Part shown: in pieces, positions 38,934 through 46,205 of the stretch | Numbering within the stretch: the stretch's first letter is position 1 | How the letters are laid out: every line of letters begins with the position of its first letter | NCBI GenBank assembly: GCA_938083085.1 | Contig: CALLKX010000029.1 | Location: forward strand, 1 to 62,740 | Source: an uncultured bacterium | Lineage (GTDB): Bacteria; Planctomycetota; UBA1135; GCA-002686595 | DNA: 62,740 nt | Direction of reading: 5' to 3' | The notes under the pieces: generated by a model | Databases searched by the model: none | The model's input: the letters and a program-made list of their open reading frames with translations, nothing else | Told to the model about the DNA's origin: nothing | Program-made: the position numbers and the translations under genes

Positions 38934-39449
38934 GGAACCATGCGAATTCGGCTTGCGCCTCTCCTTCGGGTGGCGCTCAGCCCTCAGCTCGGACGAGGGC
39001 CCCCCGCCAGGACGTAGGCTCGCACTGGAGAACGGCATCCGCGATCCCGCCTCCCCGTACGTTGGTCTGTCTTCTTGGGATCCCCACATGCCTGACGCCC
39101 ACCCCATGACCTCGCCGTGGCGTGGCCGGCAGCAAGGGGGGTCGCGAGGAGGTCCTCGACCGTTGCGCGGCAATCGTGGAGGCGTATCGCACGAAGATCC
39201 CGGCCGGTCTCTGCATGGGGCCGATCTGCCCACGGGCCCGGTCTCCCGTGTGGGGCATGTTCGACCCACCACGAGCTTCTCCCCGCGAGCCCCAGAGCCA
39301 AGAGACGGCACGAAGCCTCCCCCAACGCCGTGGCGTCACCGGTCGCGGACCGCGCAGGGGGGAACTCGCGGGGACTTACCCCGCGAGGCCCACGGCCAGG
39401 CTCTCCGCAGAGCTCCTCTCCGGGTCCCTCGCGGGGCCCCACAAGCAGA
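38934..39449. other. Intergenic region, no gene recognised
   Basis: Together with the hairpin to its right, 542 bp separate the M28-like gene from the lipoprotein gene (both minus strand). The right part (about 39355-39440) contains irregular CGCGGGG-rich near-repeats. Open frames here are not gene-like. The promoter of the M28-like gene should be in the left part. Confidence 0.45.
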
Positions 39450-39466
39450 GGCCCCCTACCGGGGCC
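39450..39466 (-). terminator. Short GC hairpin after the small lipoprotein gene
   Basis: GGCCCC-CTACC-GGGGCC, 9 bp past the lipoprotein stop on the minus strand. No T-run; a modest terminator candidate. Confidence 0.5.
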
Positions 39467-39475
39467 GCTGAGGGC

Positions 39476-39985
39476 TCAAAGCGAGAAGATGGACGGCGGC
39501 GGGGCGTCGGACACGTAGGTGCCCAGCTGCCGGAAGAAATCCTCGTAGAACGCCGAGGGCACCGTGTCGAAGCTGGCTTCGATCGGCCCCACCGAGTTCC
39601 CTTGGATGTTCTCCGCCTCGAGTTCCACGAGCGTGCGCGGGGCACGCTTGTGCATGTCCACCTGGCGGACCTGGACCCCGACGCGGAGCCAGGTGCGACG
39701 GAGGAGCTCCCCCTCGGATACCCCCTCCGAAGCGCCGGTGGCCATGCCGCGGTGGGCGATGATGTACGTTCGATCCTCGGCGTCTGGATAGACCTCGAAG
39801 CCCTGGTCTCGGAGAGAGGCGATCACGGCCGGCCGGACATCTTCTGAGGTCCCGACAAAGGTGCGCGCCTTGAAGCCCCGATAGGCCTCGTAGGACGTCC
39901 CGAACGGCGGCGGCGCGGTGGCGCACGACGCGAAGAACGGGAGGCCGAGGACCGCCAATGAGATGAGTGTCAGGTTGCGATTCAT
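39476..39985 (-). CDS. Small lipoprotein of unknown function
   Basis: 169 residues from ATG 39985 (MNRNLTLISLAVLGLPFFASC), with a textbook lipobox FASC (Cys21). The mature part (~145 residues) contains an alpha/beta segment VRPAVIASLRDQGFEVYPDAEDRTYIIAHRG, like small outer-membrane-lipoprotein domains, and a C-terminal EASFDTVPSAFYEDFFRQLG. No known family recognised. It diverges from glpD with a 43-bp spacer that must hold both start regions. Confidence 0.8.
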   Translation of the reverse strand: MNRNLTLISLAVLGLPFFASCATAPPPFGTSYEAYRGFKARTFVGTSEDVRPAVIASLRDQGFEVYPDAEDRTYIIAHRGMATGASEGVSEGELLRRTWLRVGVQVRQVDMHKRAPRTLVELEAENIQGNSVGPIEASFDTVPSAFYEDFFRQLGTYVSDAPPPSIFSL

Positions 39986-40028
39986 GTGCGGTTCCTCCGC
40001 AAGGCATCCTTGCGATCGCTGACCCCAA

Positions 40029-41345
40029 ATGGAAGTGTCGGGTCGAATGAACGGCGCAGACTTCCAGATGGCTGAGAAGATTCCCGGCGCGGCCCCCTCG
40101 CCGGACACACCGACGAGCGAGGCGCGCGCCGCTGGGGCGGAGGTTGACGTCGTCGTCATCGGCGGCGGGATCCAGGGAGCAGGGGCCGCGCAGGCCGCCG
40201 CCGCAGCGGGCTTCAAGGTCGCCCTCCTCGAGCGGCGAGAAGCGGCGATCGGGACCTCCAGCCGCTCCAGCAAGCTCATCCACGGGGGCCTTCGCTACCT
40301 GGAGAGCTACCAGTTCAGCCTCGTGCGTGAGTCGCTTGAGGAGCGCCAAACGCTCCTCAAGATCGCACCCCACCTGGTCCGTCTGGTGCCCTTCCACATC
40401 CCGGTGTACCGGGATACCCGGCGGAGCCCATTGATGATCCGTGCCGGACTCAGCCTCTATGCCGCCCTGGGCAATCTGAGGCCCTCGGCCCGCTTCGAGT
40501 CCCTCCCGCGCCGCGACTGGGACGGGCTCGATGGCCTCCAGACGGACGGGCTCAGGGCCGTCTTCCGGTACCAAGACGGGCAGACCGACGACGCGGCCCT
40601 GTGCCGAGCGGTGCTGTCGTCCGCGATCGACCTCGGCGCCCTCGTGGAGGTCGGGGCGGAGGTCCGTCGGATCGAGCGGCCGGGCGGAGCGAGCCGGTGG
40701 CAGGTCCACTACGACCACGACGGGGTGGAGTCCTCCCTCCACGCGCGCGTCGTGATCAACGCGGCTGGCCCCTGGGTCAACCGGGTCGCGGCCCTTGCGA
40801 CCCCCGGGCCTCCGATCCGAGAGGTGGATCTCGTCGGGGGCACCCACATCGAGCTCCCCGGACACCTCGATCGCGGCATTTTCTACACGGAGGCACCCTC
40901 GGACCAACGGGCCGTGTTCTCCATCCCGTGGCGCGGTCACGTGATGGTCGGGACGACGGAGACGCCGTTCACTGGAGATCCAGCCACCGTCGCGCCGACG
41001 GAGCAAGAGATCGACTACCTCCTCGGGGTTCACCGCCGCTACTTCCCCCACAGCCTCGGGGAAGTGTCCGCCGCCTGGGCGGGGCTGCGAGTGCTGCCGA
41101 GAGCCAGCGGCTCCGCCTTCAGCCGCCCGCGGGACGTGACCCTCGTGACGGAGTCGCCCGAGCGGCCCAGCTGGGTGAGCGTCTACGGGGGCAAGCTCAC
41201 GGGCTACCGGCACACCGCCGAGCGAATCCTCCGCCGCATCGCACCGACCCTCGGGCCCGCCGAGCGCGTCGGCCCGGCGCGCCGCATCGCCGACACGCGC
41301 ACGCTGAGCCTCCCGGACCTCGAACGCCTCAGGGTCTGGGACTGA
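40029..41345 (+). CDS. glpD: FAD-dependent glycerol-3-phosphate dehydrogenase, short form
   Basis: 438 residues from ATG 40029 (an in-frame ATG at 40047 is also possible). FAD-binding VVVIGGGIQGAGAAQ, ERREAAIGTSSRSSKLIHGGLRYLESY (GlpD signature), VINAAGPWVNRVA and SVYGGKLTGYRHTAERIL. It oxidises glycerol-3-phosphate to dihydroxyacetone phosphate and passes electrons to quinone. It ends soon after the FAD domain and lacks the ~100-residue C-terminal helical domain of E. coli GlpD; shorter homologues are known, but a 3' deletion or frameshift cannot be excluded because the downstream 550 bp are irregular. Confidence 0.87.
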   Translation: MEVSGRMNGADFQMAEKIPGAAPSPDTPTSEARAAGAEVDVVVIGGGIQGAGAAQAAAAAGFKVALLERREAAIGTSSRSSKLIHGGLRYLESYQFSLVRESLEERQTLLKIAPHLVRLVPFHIPVYRDTRRSPLMIRAGLSLYAALGNLRPSARFESLPRRDWDGLDGLQTDGLRAVFRYQDGQTDDAALCRAVLSSAIDLGALVEVGAEVRRIERPGGASRWQVHYDHDGVESSLHARVVINAAGPWVNRVAALATPGPPIREVDLVGGTHIELPGHLDRGIFYTEAPSDQRAVFSIPWRGHVMVGTTETPFTGDPATVAPTEQEIDYLLGVHRRYFPHSLGEVSAAWAGLRVLPRASGSAFSRPRDVTLVTESPERPSWVSVYGGKLTGYRHTAERILRRIAPTLGPAERVGPARRIADTRTLSLPDLERLRVWD

Positions 41346-41899
41346 TCGAGCCGGAGCCCGTGGCTCCGGCCTCGAGTCCATCTGCTGGGCCGACTCCGAG
41401 GCTGAGGCCAGCGGGGTCCTCAGGGTCCTCAGGGTCCTCGGGGTCCTCGGGGTCCTCGATCACGCCCTTCCCCGCCGGGCCGCGCCCCAGCGTCTCGACG
41501 GTCTGTCCCGAGCGGTGCCGCACTGCGAGGTCAACGCCGGGGTCCTTGCCGAGAGGCTCGACGCCGGGGATGAGCCCTCTTCACGGAACGAAGACCGCTT
41601 CCCGGGCTGGAGCCTCGCCACCGTCCTCTTCCACTCCTGCGGAATGAGGAGGAATACGCCGCGCTAGCCGGGAAGGTGGCGCAGTCGTCACCGGGCAATT
41701 CCACGGTGGGGCCCGCGCCGCGCTGAGCGCCGCATCGGGCGGCTGAGCCTCGGCCCCCGGGGCTCAGAGCCTCTCACGGTCGCGGTGCTCCCGTCCTGGA
41801 GTCTCGCTCCTGGCGCCCCGCCTCTGGCGGGGCGCACAGGCCACGGCTGCGCTCTCGTGCGGCCGCAGAGGCGCTGCCCAAGAGGGCTGCGGGGGTCGA
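41346..41899. other. Intergenic region with a 9-bp repeat and a start-less open frame
   Basis: 554 bp between convergent glpD and the ferredoxin gene. It contains the 9-bp array at 41414-41458. A plus-strand frame without stops runs from inside glpD (another phase) to a TAG at 41665-41667 and shows coding-like G/C third positions (peptide fragment HCEVNAGVLAERLDAGDEPS), but has no convincing start. Otherwise GC-rich hairpins only. Confidence 0.45.
41414..41458. repeat. 9-bp tandem repeat, 5 units
   Basis: GGGTCCTCA twice then GGGTCCTCG three times, exactly 9 bp apart, 70 bp past the glpD stop. The unit shares GGGTCCTC with the 12-bp arrays at 5800 and 32739. Confidence 0.85.
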
Positions 41900-42184
41900 T
41901 CAGACCTCGGCCGCGCGGACGGTGACGTCGCAGTTGATCACCATCTGGCACCCAAGGCGCGCGCCCTCTTCGTCCGTGGCCATCTCAACGGTCTCGGCCT
42001 CCTCGTCGCCCACCTCAGCGAGGCTATCCCCGCCCTCGGTGACGACCAGGGCACAGGTGCCGCAGGACCCGACCGTGCAGCCAAAGTCGTGCGGGAGATC
42101 GTTCTCCTGGCAGAAGTCGAGGAAGCGGGTCCCGTCCGGGACCTCGTGGGACTCACCGGTGGAAGCGAATGTGATCTTGGGCAT
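41900..42184 (-). CDS. [2Fe-2S] plant-type ferredoxin
   Basis: 94 residues from ATG 42184 (MPKITFASTGESHEVPDGTR). The cluster ligands are Cys36, Cys41, Cys44 and Cys79 in GCTVGSCGTCALVV and ARLGCQ, the C-x4-C-x2-C...C pattern of plant/adrenodoxin-type ferredoxins; one extra Cys (25) is present. It is a soluble one-electron carrier; the partner is unknown. It is the only stand-alone ferredoxin in the window, ~26 kb from the AOR-like gene, so a link to that enzyme would be speculation. Divergent from the phosphatase gene. Confidence 0.92.
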   Translation of the reverse strand: MPKITFASTGESHEVPDGTRFLDFCQENDLPHDFGCTVGSCGTCALVVTEGGDSLAEVGDEEAETVEMATDEEGARLGCQMVINCDVTVRAAEV

Positions 42185-42288
42185 CGAAATGTAGTTCCCG
42201 GGTGGAGCGCCGCCGGGATTGACGACGCGATTCAAATTCAGGAAGGCCGACCGGTGGACCCGTCGGAGGCGCACATGATGGGTCCCTG

Positions 42289-43062
42289 ATGCTGCCAAGA
42301 GAACCCAGCGGCCCACGAATTCGTCCGATGCTCCTGTCTCCCCCTCCCCCCCCCGCGGACTTCCCCGGCGAAGCCGAGCGCCCGCCGCGCCCCTCCCTCG
42401 GGACCGGCGCGCGGATCTGGCTGGTCCGACACGGTCGAGTCACGGCACCCGACACCGCCTACGGGGACGCGGATGTCCCCCTCTCCCAGGAGGGACTCCG
42501 TCAGACCGAGGCCGTCGCGAGGTCCCTCGCGCCCCTGGGAGCGAGGGGCGTCCTTTCCTCCCCCCTCCAGCGCGCCCGGCAGCTCGGGGAGGCCGTGGCG
42601 CGCGCCTCTGCCGCACCCCTCCAGATCACCGACCGGCTGAAGGAACTCCACCGTGGAGAGTGGCAAGGCGTGGCTCGAACTGAGTACGCGGAACGTTGGG
42701 CCCGGGAGCGAGACGCGTACTGGGAGTCCACCTTGACCTGGCGCGGCCACGGCGGGGAGTCGGAGGAGGAGATGGTCGAGCGAGCCTGGCCGGCGCTGAT
42801 CGAGGCGGTGGACGTGGCGACGGGCGGCGTGGCGGTGATCACGGCTCACCGCCAGGTCATCCGCGCCCTGACCGCCGCCGCGCTCGGGGTCAGCCCCGGC
42901 GCGAGCCACCGGATGGAACTCGACCCCGCCCACGGCATCCTGCTGCGGGACGCATCGGGCGGGTGGATCCTCGAGCGAACCAACGCACCCTCCCCCGGCG
43001 CCCCACACGCGGCCGAGCCCCCTGACGGCCCCCCCAGAGACGTGGTCACCCAGCTGCGCTGA
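42289..43062 (+). CDS. Histidine phosphatase family protein (phosphoglycerate-mutase-like)
   Basis: 257 residues from ATG 42289 (an in-frame ATG at 42328 is also possible). Catalytic motif IWLVRHGRV (Arg47-His48-Gly49), LSQEGLRQTEAVA, VLSSPLQRARQ, LKELHRGEWQG with its acid-base Glu, and VAVITAHRQVIRAL carrying the second catalytic His. Branch-1 histidine phosphatases include cobalamin (CobC/adenosylcobalamin), sugar and general phosphatases; the context gives no hint. The first ~40 residues are Pro-rich and outside the domain. Followed by a 519-bp spacer with a large repeat. Confidence 0.88.
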   Translation: MLPREPSGPRIRPMLLSPPPPPADFPGEAERPPRPSLGTGARIWLVRHGRVTAPDTAYGDADVPLSQEGLRQTEAVARSLAPLGARGVLSSPLQRARQLGEAVARASAAPLQITDRLKELHRGEWQGVARTEYAERWARERDAYWESTLTWRGHGGESEEEMVERAWPALIEAVDVATGGVAVITAHRQVIRALTAAALGVSPGASHRMELDPAHGILLRDASGGWILERTNAPSPGAPHAAEPPDGPPRDVVTQLR

Positions 43063-43390
43063 GGGGACGCGCTCCCCGCCACGGCCTCCCCGTCCTCGCC
43101 AGCGCTCCCCGCTCGAAGGCGGGCGGCTCCGCGCTGCCGTGGAACGCGTCTCCGCCGGCGCAGGCATCCTCCGCCGGCTGGGAGATCTCTTGTGGAGGCG
43201 AGTCCGGCCGTCGCGCGGGAGCCCGGTCGCTGGCCAGGAATCTGTCGCTGGCGAGTGATCGATTCAACGAGCCAGCGACTCCGTTCCTCACCCAGTGCCC
43301 GAGGAGCGGATTGTGGCCCGCGAACCGGATCGAAGCTCGGGGACCGGACCGAAGCTCAGGGACTGGGCGGCCGGGTGCGGAGGGTCCTCC

Positions 43391-43575
43391 GCCGGCAGGT
43401 CTTCCCGCCGGCAGGTCTTCCCGCCGACAGGGCTTCCCGCCGACAGGGCTTCCAGCCGACAGGGTCTCCAGCCGACAGGGTTTCCGCTGAGCGGGTTTCC
43501 GCTGAGCGGGTTTCCGCTAACCGGGTTTCCGATGACAGGGTTTCCGCTGACCGGGTTTCCGATGACGGGGTCTCT
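43391..43575. repeat. 15/16-bp tandem repeat, 12 units, intergenic
   Basis: Five 16-bp units (43391-43470, core GCCGACAGGGCTTCCC) pass directly into seven 15-bp units (43471-43575, core GCTGACCGGGTTTCC). The array fills the right part of the 519-bp space (43063-43581) and stops 6 bp before the stop codon of the sulfatase-like gene. In the 15-bp section one plus frame reads AERVS-AERVS-ANRVS-DDRVS-ADRVS; the 16-bp section breaks that frame. The left part of the space (43063-43390) shows nothing recognisable. Confidence 0.88.
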
Positions 43576-43581
43576 CGCCCC

Positions 43582-45144
43582 TCAGCGATCCACGAGGCCC
43601 TGCATCAAGCGCAGCTCTTGAATGCGCTCGCCGTCATCCACGTCGATCCCGAAGTGAAGCGCCCTGCGCTCCATTTCGATCAGCTCCTCCCACCGGGTCC
43701 AGGCGTCGTCGACCATCCCCGTCTCGTCCTCGAACTCGGGGACGCCTGACCAGGAACGGCGCGCGTCGCCCTCCGCGAGTTCTGGGTGGTAGACCACCGC
43801 CCTCGAGTTCGCCTCGATCAGCCCGAAGCCTGGGACCAGGGACGGGCGAACCGGGAGCCGCTGCCGAACGGCCCCGCGCTTGCCCTCGAGCAGCGGCCGG
43901 AGGGAGGCTCCGAGGAGCGGTCGATCCACCGTCACACCGAGGAGATCGACCAGGGTCGGCGCGAGGTCGATGGACCCCACCAGCTCGTCAATCCGCGGGA
44001 CGGGCGGCGCGCCATCCGCTCCCCAGCCGAGGGCCTCTCGGTGGGCCCGCGACGGCCGGATCAGGAGGGGCACGTGGAGGTCTGCGTCCTCGGCAAGCCC
44101 TGCGCGAAGGTAGACGCCGTGCTCGCCCATCGAGGTCCCGAAGGTCCCCATCAGGATCACCGTGACGTTGTGCTTGCGGCCGAAGTCCTCGACCGACGCC
44201 AGGATCCGCGCCACGCTGGCGTCCATCGCCCGGACGGCTCGGTCGTAGCGAAGTTCATACTCCCCCATGGCCACCGATTGGGCGCGGCTGGCGCGTGAGG
44301 GCGGCAGAGTATGGAAGGCGAGTTCGGCCAGACCGAGCGGGGGCATGAACGCGAGCTCGGGGCGCCCGCGCCAGCCCTTGACGGCCTTGTCGACGCCCTT
44401 GAGCTGGGTCTTCTTGGTCTGAGGTCTCCATGCACGCTCGAGGTCATGCATGTGGAGATAGGCGAACCAGTCCTCGTCCAGCTCCCGCTCGTTGACCCAT
44501 TGAACGAAGCGGCGCCCCACCCCGACCGCGCCCTCTTGGCGCACCTGATCTCCGGGCTCACCGCGATGCTCGACGAAGTCGCGGAAGCCGCGATCGAAGC
44601 CGCGCAGCTCGGCGATCATCGGGTGATCCACGAAGGCCGCCGTGCTCCAGCCCAGTCCCAGAAAGTGGCGGCCGAGGAGGTGGAGATCGGCGGGTACGAA
44701 CCAGCGGCTCTCCCGATCCGAACCGATATCCCTTGCGGGGAACTCAGCCTCCCCGAGCGGCGGGGGGATTGCGATCCCCGGATCATCGCCTGAGAGGATG
44801 GCAACGTGAGAGCCGACGAGCGTCGGCGTCACGCCCCATGCGTTCTCGAAGACCACGCTCTCCCGTGCGAACCGCTGCATTGAGGGCGTGGTGTCGCGGT
44901 CATAGCCGGCGAGCGACGTGTGGTCCCAGCGGAGGCCGTCGATGGCGATCACCACGACCCCTTGCCCCGTGACCTCGACCTCTCCGGACCGGACCCGCCC
45001 GAGCGAATTCTCGCCGTCGCCACACGACGCCAGCCCCGCGATTGCAGCGATGGTCGCCAGCGCCGACCACTTGGCTACGCGAGTGGCCCTGCCGCTGGCC
45101 GTCGGATCGAACGCTGCACGGTGGGTGTTGGCGAGAGGGCTCAT
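43582..45144 (-). CDS. Sulfatase-superfamily lipoprotein with altered active site
   Basis: 520 residues from ATG 45144; ATG 45171 is an alternative. Lipobox GLASC (Cys41). The fold is clear: VVVIAIDGLRWDHTSLAGYDRDTTPSMQ keeps the first metal aspartates, and DLHVPLLIRPS and VGSIDLAPTLVDLLGV follow. At the nucleophile site the family C/S-x-P-x-R reads TLVGSH, without Cys or Ser in the formylglycine position, and the second metal motif (TSDHG) reads GTFGTSMGEHG, lacking Asp-His. Likely an inactive or functionally altered homologue, possibly a binding protein. Last gene of the long minus-strand run, 65 bp after batE. Confidence 0.8.
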   Translation of the reverse strand: MSPLANTHRAAFDPTASGRATRVAKWSALATIAAIAGLASCGDGENSLGRVRSGEVEVTGQGVVVIAIDGLRWDHTSLAGYDRDTTPSMQRFARESVVFENAWGVTPTLVGSHVAILSGDDPGIAIPPPLGEAEFPARDIGSDRESRWFVPADLHLLGRHFLGLGWSTAAFVDHPMIAELRGFDRGFRDFVEHRGEPGDQVRQEGAVGVGRRFVQWVNERELDEDWFAYLHMHDLERAWRPQTKKTQLKGVDKAVKGWRGRPELAFMPPLGLAELAFHTLPPSRASRAQSVAMGEYELRYDRAVRAMDASVARILASVEDFGRKHNVTVILMGTFGTSMGEHGVYLRAGLAEDADLHVPLLIRPSRAHREALGWGADGAPPVPRIDELVGSIDLAPTLVDLLGVTVDRPLLGASLRPLLEGKRGAVRQRLPVRPSLVPGFGLIEANSRAVVYHPELAEGDARRSWSGVPEFEDETGMVDDAWTRWEELIEMERRALHFGIDVDDGERIQELRLMQGLVDR

Positions 45145-45209
45145 GGGCGGAGAGCGCAGAGCAGAGCTCATGCGCGCACCGCGAGAGTATCGACGGTGCT
45201 GGGGCTCCG

Positions 45210-46205
45210 TCACAAGCGAAGCTCGAAGAGAGCCTCAGAAGGGACCCAGCGGGCCTCACCGCCGACGCGGACCTTGGTCCACCCCGGGAGCGTATCCAGG
45301 TAGCTGACCACGGCGCCTGCAGGCAGGGAGCCCACCCGCTCCGCCCCGTCCTCGGGGGCCGCGCGGAGCTGAACGCCAGAAGGGTCGATGATCATGAACG
45401 GCTCCGAGCCACGCTCGGACAGGTGGAGCGCGAGCGGCGCGAAGAGGATCGGCTGCGCCGCCGCCACAAGGAGCAGCAGCCGACGTGTCCAGCGGCCACC
45501 TCGCAGGGCCTCCAGCAGCCCGGCACCCGCGAAGAGGAGGGCGCCGAGGAGGGCCCACCATTGCGACTCCCCTGAGGTCAGGGTCCGTGCGGCCGCCCCC
45601 AGGGACTCCAGCAGGCCGTCCCCGGTACGGGGCCCGAGCCCTGCCTCGGCCCGGGCAAGGCCCAGGTTGAAGCGGGCATCGGCCAGGCTCGGTGACGCAC
45701 GGAGGGCGGCCTCGAACCAGGCGACCGAGCGCATGAGCTCCCCTCCCGCGGCCTCGCTGACCCCCAGGTTGTAGGCCAGCCGCGCGCGCTCAGCCGACGG
45801 AGCGCCCACCACCTGAGCGTCCTCGAGCGCCGTCATCCAAGCGGCGACGGCCCCGTCACGGTCGCCCGACCGCCAGAGCACGCTGCCCCGATCGGCGCCG
45901 GCCTCCGCCCGCGCATCCAAAGCGGGCGCGGCCTCGCCCAGCCCCTGGGGTGCCGTCAATCGCCCCGCCACAGCCGACAGTCGGGCGGCGAATGAGACCT
46001 CGGCGGAGGACTCCGAGGGGAGAGACTCCGCGGCGGACGACACGAGCGCGGGTAGGACGGCCGCGGGCGAGGCCCCAGCGTCAGTCGCTGCGGTCGCGAT
46101 CACGAGGGCCATGGCCGGGGCCGCCCGGAGGACGCCGGCCAGGGATGCGCCCCCCACGATGCAGCGCGCCGCCGTCGCGGCTCCTCTTCTCAAGTACCCC
46201 TTCAT
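45210..46205 (-). CDS. batE: BatE-like TPR and SH3-domain membrane protein
   Basis: 331 residues from ATG 46205, sharing one base with the batD stop (TGATG). An N-terminal membrane/signal segment, TPR-type helices (RLAYNLGVSEAAGGELMRSV, ADARFNLGLARAEAG), two membrane helices around 215-260, and a C-terminal SH3-type domain (VQLRAAPEDGAERVGSLPAG, GWTKVRVGGEARWV). This is the BatE architecture that closes many Bat operons. Role in the Bat (Bacteroides aerotolerance) system is unknown; proposed envelope complex assembly or stress tolerance. Confidence 0.85.
   Translation of the reverse strand: MKGYLRRGAATAARCIVGGASLAGVLRAAPAMALVIATAATDAGASPAAVLPALVSSAAESLPSESSAEVSFAARLSAVAGRLTAPQGLGEAAPALDARAEAGADRGSVLWRSGDRDGAVAAWMTALEDAQVVGAPSAERARLAYNLGVSEAAGGELMRSVAWFEAALRASPSLADARFNLGLARAEAGLGPRTGDGLLESLGAAARTLTSGESQWWALLGALLFAGAGLLEALRGGRWTRRLLLLVAAAQPILFAPLALHLSERGSEPFMIIDPSGVQLRAAPEDGAERVGSLPAGAVVSYLDTLPGWTKVRVGGEARWVPSEALFELRL

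Noticed and set aside
43391..43575. Possible CRISPR array
   Set aside because: Units are directly adjacent without spacers, 15-16 bp long, and no cas gene is present.
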